Assembly (NCBI GenBank): GCA_937942205.1
Contig: CALDFO010000541.1
Span: 1-6,239, forward strand
DNA length: 6,239 nucleotides
Reading direction: 5' to 3'
DNA from: an uncultured Alphaproteobacteria bacterium
GTDB lineage: Bacteria; Pseudomonadota; Alphaproteobacteria; Micropepsales; Micropepsaceae
Under the pieces are notes generated by a model. That model made no database searches. It was not told the origin of the DNA and saw only the letters and a list, made by a program, of their open reading frames with translations. The position numbers and the translations under genes are program-made. How positions within the stretch are numbered: position 1 is the stretch's first letter; each line of letters opens with the position of its first letter. Shown here in pieces: positions 1-6,168 of this stretch.

Positions 1-1493
1 GCGCGGTCGCGCAGGGTGGAGATGATCGAGGCATAGGTGGAGGGGCGGCCGATGCCCAGCTCCTCCAGCTTCTTGACCAGGCTGGCCTCGGAATAACGCG
101 GCGGCGGCTCGGTGAAATGCTGGGCCGGATTGACGGCATCGATGGCGGTGGCGTCGCCCGCCGCCAGCTTGGGCAGGCGCGAGCCGTCCTCGTCCGCTTC
201 GTCGTCCTGGCCTTCCAGATATAAAGTGAGGAAGCCGTCGAACAAGGTGACGGTGCCGGTGGCGCGCAGGGTGATCCGGCGGTCGGCGGAGATCACATCC
301 ACCGTGGTGCGCTCCTGCTCGGCGCTTTCCATCTGGCTGGCGACGGCGCGCTTCCAGATCAGTTCGTAGAGGCGGGCGGCGTCGCCATCGAGATACTTGG
401 CGACCTCTTCCGGGGTGCGGGCGAAGCTGGTGGGGCGCACCGCTTCATGGGCTTCCTGGGCGGTGGCGTTGTTGTTGGCATAGACGCGGGCGTTGGCCGG
501 GACATAGCGGGCGCCATACTTGCCGCCGATCATCGCGCGGGCCTCGGTGACGGCTTCGGGCACCATGGTGATGCCGTCGGTCCGCATATAGGTGATCAGG
601 CCGGTGGTGTCGCCGCCGATCTCCACGCCTTCATACAGGCCCTGCGCCACCTGCATGGTGCGCTTGGCGTTGAAGCCCAGCTTGCGGCTGGCTTCCTGTT
701 GCAGGGTCGAGGTCTTGAAGGGCGGCGAGGGGTTGCGCTTGACCGGGCTGGCCTCGACGCTGCCCACCGTGAAGTTCTGGGCCTGGATGGCGGCCACGGC
801 GCGGTCGGCCTCGGCCTGATTGGTCAGCGACAGCTTTTCGATCTTCCTGCCGTCCAGCTGGATCAGCCGGGTGGTGAAGCTGCCCGCCTGGGCGGTCAGG
901 TCGGCGCCGATGGACCAGTATTCCTGGGCCTTGAACGCCTCGATCTCCTGCTCGCGCTCCACGATCAGGCGCAGCGCCACCGACTGCACCCGCCCGGCCG
1001 AGCGCGCCCCCGGCAGCTTGCGCCACAGGACCGGCGACAGGGTGAAACCCACCAGATAATCCAGCGCCCGGCGGGCCAGATAGGCTTCGACCAGTTCCTG
1101 GTTCAGCGCGCGGGGATGGGCGATGGCCTCCATCACGGCGGATTTGGTGATGGCGTTGAACGCCACCCGTTCCACCGGCAGGTCTTTCAGCAGCTTCTTG
1201 GCCCGCAGCACTTCCAGGATGTGCCAGGAAATCGCCTCGCCCTCGCGGTCGGGGTCGGTGGCCAGGATCAGCTTGTCGGCGCCCTTCACCGCCTCGGCGA
1301 TGTCCTTGATCTTGGAGGCGGCGCGGGCATCCACATCCCAGACCATGGAGAAATCGTCGTCCGGCTTCACCGAGCCGTCCTTGGACGGCAGGTCGCGGAT
1401 ATGCCCGAAGCTGGCCAGCACTTTATAATTGCTGCCCAGATACTTGTTGATGGCTTTGACCTTGCCGGGGGACTCGACGATCAGGACGTTCAT
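1..1493 (-). CDS. topA: DNA topoisomerase I (type IA), N-terminal 497 codons, cut by window edge
   Basis: TopA relaxes negatively supercoiled DNA by cutting one strand through a 5'-phosphotyrosine link, passing the other strand and resealing. The minus-strand reading runs open from an ATG at 1493 to the left edge. It opens with the Toprim motif VESPGKVKAI (Glu7) and continues with TDPDRE (acidic residues Asp80, Asp82, Glu84), which bind the catalytic magnesium. GARSAGRVQSVAL lies near residues 162-174. The active-site motif is YMRTD with nucleophile Tyr302, and HEAVRPT begins at His349. These spacings match the family (E. coli nucleophile Tyr319). The missing 3' part should hold the rest of the core and the C-terminal DNA-binding repeats. 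The start is fixed by homology and by an in-frame TAG immediately upstream; no clear Shine-Dalgarno is visible. It lies downstream of dprA with a separate leader, so it probably has its own promoter. Identity is very secure. Confidence 0.97.
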   Translation of the reverse strand, partial: MNVLIVESPGKVKAINKYLGSNYKVLASFGHIRDLPSKDGSVKPDDDFSMVWDVDARAASKIKDIAEAVKGADKLILATDPDREGEAISWHILEVLRAKKLLKDLPVERVAFNAITKSAVMEAIAHPRALNQELVEAYLARRALDYLVGFTLSPVLWRKLPGARSAGRVQSVALRLIVEREQEIEAFKAQEYWSIGADLTAQAGSFTTRLIQLDGRKIEKLSLTNQAEADRAVAAIQAQNFTVGSVEASPVKRNPSPPFKTSTLQQEASRKLGFNAKRTMQVAQGLYEGVEIGGDTTGLITYMRTDGITMVPEAVTEARAMIGGKYGARYVPANARVYANNNATAQEAHEAVRPTSFARTPEEVAKYLDGDAARLYELIWKRAVASQMESAEQERTTVDVISADRRITLRATGTVTLFDGFLTLYLEGQDDEADEDGSRLPKLAAGDATAIDAVNPAQHFTEPPPRYSEASLVKKLEELGIGRPSTYASIISTLRDR

Positions 1494-1538
1494 CTAGGAC
1501 ATGGAACCCAAGGGTGAGGGACGAAGGGGCTTATCTGG

Positions 1539-1552
1539 GGCCGAACCCGGCC
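1539..1552 (-). other. Small hairpin in the topA leader
   Basis: GGCCG (1539-1543) and CGGCC (1548-1552) form a perfect 5-bp stem around a 4-base loop, about 45 bases upstream of the topA ATG. In the minus-strand transcript it would lie in the 5' leader if transcription starts near 1577. No U-tract follows it, so it does not look like a terminator. It could be incidental in GC-rich DNA. Confidence 0.3.
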
Positions 1553-1584
1553 TGTGCAAGGTGCGAACCGCCAAAGGGGCGGGA

Positions 1585-1613
1585 CACTGACCCCCGGCGG
1601 CTGGCCCTGTCAA
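1585..1613 (-). promoter_or_regulatory. Candidate topA promoter (-35 TTGACA)
   Basis: A perfect -35 consensus, TTGACA, lies on the minus strand at 1613-1608, pointing at topA. The -10 about 17 bases on (TCAGTG or GTCAGT near 1585-1591) matches poorly, so the call rests mainly on the -35 hexamer and its position. It would give a 5' leader of about 85 bases. The -35 lies in the loop between CCGGCG (1594-1599) and CGCCGG (1614-1619). Confidence 0.35.
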
Positions 1614-1630
1614 CGCCGGTTCTGGCGCGC

Positions 1631-1739
1631 ATATGTCACCATAGGTTGTATTATTGGAATATTTACCCATGATTTATAACCTTGGGTTGTATTCGGATGG
1701 CAGACACCCTATGGTTAATCCGCGAATCCTTACGAAATC
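1631..1739. promoter_or_regulatory. AT-rich divergent control region with direct and inverted repeats
   Basis: This stretch is clearly more AT-rich than the genes around it and separates topA from the small plus-strand gene. GGTTGTATT occurs twice in the same orientation (1644-1652 and 1685-1693, 41 bases apart). ACCATAGG (1638-1645) is mirrored by CCTATGGT (1708-1715). A possible plus-strand promoter is TTGTAT (1687-1692), a 17-base spacer and TATGGT (1710-1715), which would start transcription just ahead of the ATG at 1740. A GANTC site (GAATC, 1724-1728), the CcrM methylation target in many alphaproteobacteria, also falls here. These are seen patterns; regulator binding is inference. Confidence 0.4.
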
Positions 1740-2000
1740 ATGATGCCCGCGCTTCCGCGAAAATCCCGGTTCAGCGTCTCTCCTGCCCACGGCCCTGGCC
1801 CCGCCGTCCTGCTCTCGCCCGCCGAATCCGCCCGCTACACCCTGGATTTGCTGGATGACCTGCGGAAAATCGCCCAGCGCCAGGGCCAGGGGATGCTGGC
1901 GCATCTGTTGGAACTGGCCCAGGCGGAGGCGCGCATCGTCATCCGGGAGCAGGAGGCGACACCCCCGCCTCAGGCCCAGGACACCCGGTTGCCCGGCTGA
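1740..2000 (+). CDS. Small helical protein of unknown function (86 aa)
   Basis: I cannot assign a function. The first 22 residues are Pro/Ser/Arg-rich and probably disordered. Residues 26-72, beginning LSPAESARYTLDLLDDLRK, look like two amphipathic helices broken near Gly49-Gly51. The chain then ends in a charged and proline-rich tail. There is no signal peptide, membrane segment or metal motif. Codon choice is typical of the neighbouring genes (CTG, GCC, CGC, ATC preferred), and the reading direction opposes dprA and topA, so it is not a simple shadow of a larger gene. The small 'xYTLDLLxxLRxxA' helical type resembles short uncharacterised alphaproteobacterial proteins, from memory only. ATG at 1740 or 1743 are both possible, with no strong Shine-Dalgarno. 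The 3' end converges on dprA and overlaps it by 31 bases. Confidence 0.62.
   Translation: MMPALPRKSRFSVSPAHGPGPAVLLSPAESARYTLDLLDDLRKIAQRQGQGMLAHLLELAQAEARIVIREQEATPPPQAQDTRLPG
1953..1971. other. Hairpin at the dprA / small-gene convergence
   Basis: GAGGCG (1953-1958) and CGCCTC (1966-1971) form a 6-bp GC stem with a 7-base loop. It covers the last bases of the dprA stop codon and the 3' part of the convergent small gene. It could slow or end transcription from either side, but there is no T-tract on either strand, so it is not a canonical intrinsic terminator. Confidence 0.25.
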
Positions 2001-3079
2001 CGCACACAGCGCCCCGCCAGTTCCATCTCCAGGATCACGGTCAGCACCGCCCCGGCCGGCGCGCCCAGTTGCCGGATCAGGTCGTCTATCGCCACCGGAG
2101 CGGGACCCAGGGCCTCCTCCACGGCGGCGCGAATCCGGTCCGCCTCGGCCTCCATGTCCGTGCCCGTCCCGTCGGTGGGGCGTGACGGAAAGCCGGTGTG
2201 CGGTTCGCCGAAATCGCCGCCCAGCATGGGCGACAGCACGGCCAGGATGTCGGCGGCGCTCTCGGTCAGGGTGGCGCCCTCGCGGATCAGGCGGTTGGCG
2301 CCACGGGCGCGCGGATCGAGCGGCGAGCCGGGCACCGCGAAAATCTCGCGGCCCTGTTCCAGCGCATACTGGGCGGTGATCAGCGAGCCGGATTTTTCCG
2401 CCGCCTCCACCACCACCACGCCGCGCGCCAGGCCGGAGATGATGCGGTTGCGGCGCGGAAAGTGCCGCGCCTGGGGCGCTTCGCCCAGCCGCATCTCGGA
2501 CACGATCACGCCGCGCGCGCGGATGGCGGCATGCAGTTTCTCATTCTCCGGCGGATAGACGATGTCCACCCCGCCCGCCACCACCGCCACCGTGCCCACC
2601 GCCAGCGCCGCCTCATGCGCGGCGGCGTCGATGCCGCGCGCCAGACCCGACACCACCGCCAGCCCGGCAAAGCCCAGCTCGCGCGACAGGGCGTCGGCGA
2701 ACTTGCGCGCCAGCGCCGAGGCGTTGCGCGCGCCCACGATGGCGACCATTTCCTTTTTCAGCAGATGCGGATGGCCCAGCACCGACAGCAGCGGCGGCGG
2801 CGCATCCAGCGCCGCCAGGCCGTGCGGATAGGCGCTTTCGCAGGATGCGATCATGCGCCCGCCCAGTTTCGCCAGCGCCTCCAGTTCGCGGGCGGCGGCG
2901 CTGGGGTCGGGCGGGGCAAAGCGCTTGCCGCCGCCCCGCTGCGCCAGGCGCGGCAGGGCGTCCAGTGCGGCGGCGGCCGAGCCGAAACGGGCGATCAGAT
3001 TGTGGAAGGTGACCGGCCCCACATGCGGCGTGGCCGACAGGGTCAGCCAGGCGCGGCGTTCGCTATCGCTGAGTTCCAC
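1970..3079 (-). CDS. dprA: DNA-processing protein DprA (Smf family), GTG start
   Basis: DprA binds incoming single-stranded DNA in the cytoplasm and loads RecA onto it during transformation; it is also widespread in bacteria not known to be competent. The 369-residue chain has an N-terminal helical SAM-like part (about 5-50). The Rossmann-like DprA core follows, with IVGARNAS (114-121), VVSGLARGID (142-151), FPRRNRIISGLA (207-218), GSLITA (231-236) and FAVPGSPLDPRARG (247-260). The C-terminal winged helix of the DML1 type spans about 325-369. All core signatures are present and the length is normal. I chose GTG at 3079 because GGAG (3089-3086) sits 6 bases upstream and the family N-terminus fits. 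An upstream in-frame ATG at 3145 would add 22 poorly fitting residues and overlap plsY by 83 bases. The chosen start overlaps plsY by 17 bases, suggesting co-transcription and coupled translation. Confidence 0.95.
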   Translation of the reverse strand: MELSDSERRAWLTLSATPHVGPVTFHNLIARFGSAAAALDALPRLAQRGGGKRFAPPDPSAAARELEALAKLGGRMIASCESAYPHGLAALDAPPPLLSVLGHPHLLKKEMVAIVGARNASALARKFADALSRELGFAGLAVVSGLARGIDAAAHEAALAVGTVAVVAGGVDIVYPPENEKLHAAIRARGVIVSEMRLGEAPQARHFPRRNRIISGLARGVVVVEAAEKSGSLITAQYALEQGREIFAVPGSPLDPRARGANRLIREGATLTESAADILAVLSPMLGGDFGEPHTGFPSRPTDGTGTDMEAEADRIRAAVEEALGPAPVAIDDLIRQLGAPAGAVLTVILEMELAGRCVRQPGNRVSWA

Positions 3080-3689
3080 TCTTATCTCCGCTTCTGGACC
3101 CGATACGCGGTTCCTCGCCGCGGATAAGCCGGCGGATATTGTCACGATGCATGACGGTGATCAGCGCCGACAGCAGCAGCGCCAGGGCGGCATAGTCGTA
3201 AAACCCCATCAGCAGAAAATAGGCGGGCGACAGGGCGATGGCGATCAGCGCCGACAGGGACGAGATGCGCCAGATCAGCGCCGCGCCCAGCCAGGTCGCC
3301 GCCACCATCAGGCCCACCGGCCAATGGAGCGCCAGCGTCACCCCCAGGAAGGTGGCGACGCCCTTGCCGCCCTTGAACTTCAACCAGACGGGAAACAGAT
3401 GGCCCAGCACCGCGCCCAGCGCGGCGAAAATCTCCGGGCCAGCGCCCGCCGACGGCAGCAGCAGGCGCGCCGCGATCACCGCCACCGCGCCCTTGGCCCC
3501 GTCGCAGAACAGGGTGGCGGCGGCCGCCCATTTCTTGCCGGTGCGCAGGACATTGGTGGCGCCGATATTGCCGGAGCCGATGGCGCGGATGTCGCCCGCG
3601 CCCGACAGGCGGGTGAAGAACAGGCCGAACGGAATCGTGCCCAGCAGATAGCCGAGCAGCAGGGCCTGGAGCAGGGTCATGGAAGTCAT
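3063..3689 (-). CDS. plsY: Glycerol-3-phosphate acyltransferase PlsY (acyl-phosphate dependent)
   Basis: PlsY is an inner-membrane enzyme that moves the acyl group from acyl-phosphate (made by PlsX) to glycerol-3-phosphate, giving lysophosphatidic acid, the first step of phospholipid synthesis. With the ATG at 3689 the protein is 208 residues, close to the family norm. The three signature loops are present: SGNIGATNV (39-47), FKGGKGVATF (105-114) and HRDNIRRLIRG (181-191). Hydrophobic segments lie around 7-25, 54-77, 88-103, 116-140, 144-160 and 163-180, consistent with a multi-pass protein. The start is uncertain: ATGs at 3689 and 3680 both fit the family and neither has a good Shine-Dalgarno. 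A further ATG at 3725 is unlikely, because it lies inside an intergenic repeat arm and adds hydrophilic residues not expected in this family. It precedes dprA and overlaps it by 17 bases. Confidence 0.95.
   Translation of the reverse strand: MTSMTLLQALLLGYLLGTIPFGLFFTRLSGAGDIRAIGSGNIGATNVLRTGKKWAAAATLFCDGAKGAVAVIAARLLLPSAGAGPEIFAALGAVLGHLFPVWLKFKGGKGVATFLGVTLALHWPVGLMVAATWLGAALIWRISSLSALIAIALSPAYFLLMGFYDYAALALLLSALITVMHRDNIRRLIRGEEPRIGSRSGDKSGTQR
3080..3089 (-). promoter_or_regulatory. Ribosome binding site deciding the dprA GTG start
   Basis: On the minus strand GGAG (3089-3086) is followed by a 6-base spacer and GTG at 3079-3077. It lies inside the last codons of plsY, 15 bases before the plsY stop codon (3065-3063). 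It is the clearest Shine-Dalgarno in the window and supports the short form of DprA. Confidence 0.75.
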
Positions 3690-3762
3690 GGCCGCGACGA
3701 TGCCAGCCTTGGGCTGCCTTGTCATCCCCGGCGAGCGGCGCCGTCAGCCGAGCACAGGTCCT

Positions 3763-3800
3763 CCTCCCCCTCATGCGCGCAGCGCATCCAAAGGGGGAGG
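3763..3800. other. Long two-part hairpin (CCTCCCCCT / AGGGGGAGG)
   Basis: The outer stem CCTCCCCCT (3763-3771) pairs with AGGGGGAGG (3792-3800) over 9 bp. The inner stem ATGCGC (3773-3778) pairs with GCGCAT (3782-3787) around a 3-base loop; the two stems are separated by an internal loop. It sits between the pyrC-like gene and plsY, so on the transcript it could block 3' exonucleases or partly stop transcription. There is no T-tract for a classical terminator. Confidence 0.6.
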
Positions 3801-3818
3801 TGGCCGTAGCAACGCGCA

Positions 3819-3848
3819 GGCGTGGCGCATCCCGTGATGCGACACGTC
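3819..3848. other. 13-position hairpin with a CCGT loop
   Basis: GGCGTGGCGCATC (3819-3831) folds onto GATGCGACACGTC (3836-3848) with one G-A mismatch and one G-T wobble around a 4-base loop. It is the middle of three successive hairpins in this gap. GCAAC (3809-3813) and GTTGC (3856-3860) flank it and could extend the structure. Confidence 0.55.
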
Positions 3849-3895
3849 AAGCAAAGTTGCGAAGGCCGGAGGGGTCATTAAAGAAAGAAAGTCGG

Positions 3896-3915
3896 ATTCC
3901 CGCTTTCGCGGGGAT
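3896..3915. repeat. REP-like hairpin just after the pyrC-like gene
   Basis: CCCGC (3899-3903) and GCGGG (3908-3912) pair around a 4-base loop, extended by a wobble and two A-T pairs to 3896 and 3915. Read in the direction of transcription (minus strand) the loop is GAAA, a GNRA tetraloop. It begins six bases past the stop codon of the upstream gene. The core matches a dispersed intergenic palindrome seen in many proteobacteria (established knowledge, from memory). Likely roles are mRNA 3'-end protection or attenuation between pyrC and plsY. Confidence 0.6.
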
Positions 3916-3921
3916 GACAGT

Positions 3922-5214
3922 TTATCCGCGCGCGAAGACGCGTTCGCCGCCGACAAAGGTCTGCTGCACCACACCGGAGAATGTGCGGCCCTCGAAGGCG
4001 GTGTTGCGCGCCCGGGAGTGCAGCGCCTCGGAGCGGACCTGGAAGGGCGCATGTTCGTCGAACAGCACCAGATCGGCGGGGGCGCCCTTTGCCAGTTTGC
4101 CGGTCGGCAGGCCGAAGATGCGGGCCGGGCCTTCGGTCAGGGTCTTGAGCACATGGGCAAGGCTGGTCAGGCCGCCATGCGACAGACTCAGGGCGGCGGC
4201 CAGCAGCGTCTCCAGGCCCACCGTCCCGGCGGCGGCCGACGCGAAGGGCTGGCGCTTGGTGTCCGCGCCCTGCGGTTCGTGGCTGGACACGATGACGTCG
4301 ATCACGCCGGTGGCGACGCCTTGCGCCATCGCGGCGCGGTCGGCCTCGCTGCGCAGCGGCGGACGCACCTTGCGGAAGGTGAGATAGGGCCCGACATCCA
4401 GTTCGTTGAGCGTCAGGTGATGGGCGCTGACGCCGCAGGTCACGGGCAGTCCGCGCGCCTTGGCGGCGGCGATGGCGACCAGCGCGGCGCGGGTGGAAAT
4501 CTGGCCGAAATGCAGCCGCGCCCCGGTCAGTTCGACCAGACGGATGTCGCGCTCCACCATCATCGCCTCGGCGATGGCGGGGGCGGCGGGCAGGCCCAGC
4601 CGGGTGGCGAATTCGCCTTCGGTGGCGCTGGCGCCCTGCACCAGTTCGGGATCCTCGGCATGGCTGATGACCAGCGCATCGAAGGTGGCGGCATAGGACA
4701 GCGCCCGGCGCAGCACCCGCGCATTGGCGATGGAGCGGTCGCCGTCGGTGAAAGCCACCGCGCCGGCCTCCTTCAGCAGGCCGATCTCGGTCATGATCTC
4801 GCCATGCAGGCCGCGGGTGAGCGCGGCGCAGGGCAGCACCCGCACCCGGGCGGTGGCGGCGGCGCGGCGCAGCAGGAAATCCACCAGCGACGGCTCGTCG
4901 ATCACCGGGTCGGTGTTGGGCATCACCACCATGGAGGTGACGCCGCCCGCGGCGGCGGCCAGGCTGGCGGATTCCAGGCTCTCGCGATGCTCGGCCCCCG
5001 GCTCGCCGGTGAAGACGCGGGTGTCGATCAGGCCGGGCGCCAGCACCAGCCCCCGGCAATCCACCACTTCGGGATCGCCCGGCTCGGCATCATTGAACAG
5101 GCGCGGCCCGACATCGGCGATGCGGCCGTTCTCGACCAGCAGGCCGCCTTTCACATCCAGGCCGCTGGCCGGATCGACCAGCCGCGCGTTGCGGAACGCG
5201 ATCCTGCGGCTCAT
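3922..5214 (-). CDS. pyrC: Dihydroorotase-like protein PyrC', predicted non-catalytic
   Basis: By fold this is a type I dihydroorotase of the amidohydrolase superfamily (430 residues, normal length), the family that interconverts carbamoyl-aspartate and dihydroorotate. Conserved parts include LAPGLID (58-64), EPGAEHRE (71-78), MPNTDP (98-103), SAHHLTL (263-269) and GTVGLET (330-336). The metal centre, however, is degenerate. The DxHxH motif reads DTRVF, so both histidines are lost (Arg66, Phe68), and the substrate arginine is Gly70. The histidine of the HxST-type motif is Gln238. The TDHAPH motif is SSHEPQ, losing the catalytic aspartate (Ser311). Only Asp157 and His185 remain. This is the pattern of the inactive PyrC' (pDHO) that assembles with PyrB in Pseudomonas. 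The gene overlaps pyrB by ATGA, with AGGGGG 5 bases ahead of its ATG, so equimolar synthesis with PyrB is likely. A working dihydroorotase should be encoded elsewhere. Database entries often name such proteins simply dihydroorotase. Confidence 0.93.
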   Translation of the reverse strand: MSRRIAFRNARLVDPASGLDVKGGLLVENGRIADVGPRLFNDAEPGDPEVVDCRGLVLAPGLIDTRVFTGEPGAEHRESLESASLAAAAGGVTSMVVMPNTDPVIDEPSLVDFLLRRAAATARVRVLPCAALTRGLHGEIMTEIGLLKEAGAVAFTDGDRSIANARVLRRALSYAATFDALVISHAEDPELVQGASATEGEFATRLGLPAAPAIAEAMMVERDIRLVELTGARLHFGQISTRAALVAIAAAKARGLPVTCGVSAHHLTLNELDVGPYLTFRKVRPPLRSEADRAAMAQGVATGVIDVIVSSHEPQGADTKRQPFASAAAGTVGLETLLAAALSLSHGGLTSLAHVLKTLTEGPARIFGLPTGKLAKGAPADLVLFDEHAPFQVRSEALHSRARNTAFEGRTFSGVVQQTFVGGERVFARG

Positions 5215-5225
5215 GCGTGCCCCCT
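5211..5225 (-). promoter_or_regulatory. ATGA stop-start overlap and RBS coupling pyrB to pyrC'
   Basis: The pyrB TGA (5213-5211) and the pyrC' ATG (5214-5212) share the tetranucleotide ATGA. AGGGGG (5225-5220), in the last pyrB codons, stands 5 bases before the ATG. This layout is typical of translational coupling and fits two proteins that form one complex. Confidence 0.8.
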
Positions 5226-6158
5226 GCTGAGGGCGTCCAGAACGGCCATGCGGATGGCGACGCCCATCTCCACCTGTTCGGCGATCAGCGACACCTGCAC
5301 ATCGTCGGCGATATCCGAGGCGATCTCCACGCCCCGGTTCATCGGGCCGGGATGCATGACCAATGCGCCCGGTTTGGCATGGGCCAGCTTGGCCCGGTCC
5401 AGGCCATAGAAGCGGAAATATTCGCGCACCGACGGCACGAAGGCCCCCGACATGCGCTCCAGCTGCAGGCGCAGCATCATCACGATGTCGGCCCCGGCCA
5501 GGCCCTTTTCCATGTCGGTGTAGATTTCCACGCCGAAACGGTCGGCCTCGGCGGGCAGCAGGGTGCGCGGCGCCACCAGCCGCACCCGCGCCCCCATCAT
5601 GGACAGCAGGATCAGGTTGGAGCGGGCGACGCGGCTGTGCAGCACATCGCCGCAGATCGCCACCGTCAGATTCTCGAAACCGCCGCGGCGGCGGCGGATG
5701 GTCAGCGCGTCCAGCAGCGCCTGGGTGGGATGCTCGTGCGCCCCGTCGCCGGCATTGATGACGCTGCAATCCAGCTTGTTCGACAGCAGTTCGGCGGCCC
5801 CCGCATCCTGGTGGCGCACCACCAGCAGGTCGGGGCGCATGGCGTTGAGGGTCGAGGCGGTGTCCAGCAGGGTCTCGCCCTTGGAGACCGAGCTGGACTT
5901 GACGCTCATGTTCAGCACATCGGCCCCCAGGCGCTTGCCCGCCAGCTCGAAGCTGGACTGGGTGCGGGTGCTGGCCTCGAAGAACAGGTTGATCAGGGTG
6001 CGGCCCTTGAGCAGGGCGGTCTTCTTGTCGGCGGCCTGGTTCTGGACGACGTAGGTTTCCGCCAGATCGAGCAGGCCGGTGATCTCGGCGGGCGACAACC
6101 CTTCGATCCCCAGCAGATGGCTGGTCGTCAGGATCGGCAGCGGGCGAGGCGATGTCAT
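5211..6158 (-). CDS. pyrB: Aspartate carbamoyltransferase catalytic chain
   Basis: PyrB joins carbamoyl phosphate and L-aspartate to give N-carbamoyl-aspartate, the committed step of pyrimidine synthesis in the cytosol. The 315-residue chain shows the carbamoyl-phosphate site STRTQSSFE (63-71) and the mobile-loop lysine in SVSKGE (Lys93). It also has RHQDAGA (115-121) with the catalytic-type histidine, [10 protein letters not shown] (141-150) and the aspartate-binding [11 protein letters not shown] (269-279). Nothing is missing. The [11 protein letters not shown] form and the directly coupled PyrC' suggest the dodecameric class built with a dihydroorotase-like partner and not the PyrI-regulated enterobacterial class; no pyrI is in the window. 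I start at ATG 6158 because it fits the family N-terminus. An in-frame TTG at 6212 would add 18 Pro-rich residues that run through a likely promoter. The candidate promoter lies only about 10 bases upstream of the ATG and no Shine-Dalgarno is visible. Confidence 0.96.
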   Translation of the reverse strand: MTSPRPLPILTTSHLLGIEGLSPAEITGLLDLAETYVVQNQAADKKTALLKGRTLINLFFEASTRTQSSFELAGKRLGADVLNMSVKSSSVSKGETLLDTASTLNAMRPDLLVVRHQDAGAAELLSNKLDCSVINAGDGAHEHPTQALLDALTIRRRRGGFENLTVAICGDVLHSRVARSNLILLSMMGARVRLVAPRTLLPAEADRFGVEIYTDMEKGLAGADIVMMLRLQLERMSGAFVPSVREYFRFYGLDRAKLAHAKPGALVMHPGPMNRGVEIASDIADDVQVSLIAEQVEMGVAIRMAVLDALSRGHA

Positions 6159-6168
6159 CAAAGCCGGG

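Larger units (their letters stand above)
3720..3919. repeat. Structured intergenic element bounded by an 11-bp inverted repeat
   Basis: TGTCATCCCCG at 3720-3730 recurs as its exact reverse complement at 3909-3919, enclosing nearly the whole gap between the pyrC-like gene and plsY. The right arm belongs to the CCCGCGAAAGCGGG-type hairpin that I recognise as a widespread dispersed REP-like intergenic repeat in proteobacteria. Two further hairpins lie inside (3763-3800 and 3819-3848). No coding sequence is convincing here. The layout of two inverted REP-like arms around foldable DNA resembles a REPIN/BIME or MITE; mobility is inference because no second copy is visible in the window. No target-site duplication is evident. 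Confidence 0.5.

Noticed and set aside
447..1517. Long plus-strand open frame of 356 codons
   Set aside because: It is antisense to topA. The composition (Gly/His/Gln/Ala/Leu-rich) is that of a GC-rich shadow frame, and the minus strand shows all TopA motifs.
1674..1904. Minus-strand open frame of 76 codons between dprA and topA
   Set aside because: Shadow of the plus-strand small gene and its upstream region; no Shine-Dalgarno and weak codon bias.
2198..3127. Plus-strand open frame of 309 codons opposite dprA
   Set aside because: Arg/His/Gln-rich low-complexity translation without family resemblance; the antisense strand encodes full DprA.
3690..3725. Earlier ATG for plsY at 3725
   Set aside because: The ATG lies in the TGTCATCCCCG repeat arm, adds 12 hydrophilic residues and does not fit the usual PlsY N-terminus.
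3763..3800. Intrinsic transcription terminator
   Set aside because: The stem is strong but no T-run follows on either strand, so I describe it as a hairpin only.
3771..4052. Minus-strand frame across the pyrC 3' end and the intergenic repeats
   Set aside because: Its translation is made of repeat and hairpin DNA and an off-frame part of pyrC; no independent gene signal.
4018..5409. Plus-strand open frame of 463 codons opposite the pyrC-like gene
   Set aside because: Long only because of high GC. Gly/Gln/His-rich without domains, opposite a clear conserved gene.
5215..5769. Upstream extension of the pyrC frame through pyrB
   Set aside because: The extension translates to Arg/Pro/Gly-rich sequence in the pyrB region; the true start is the ATGA at 5214.
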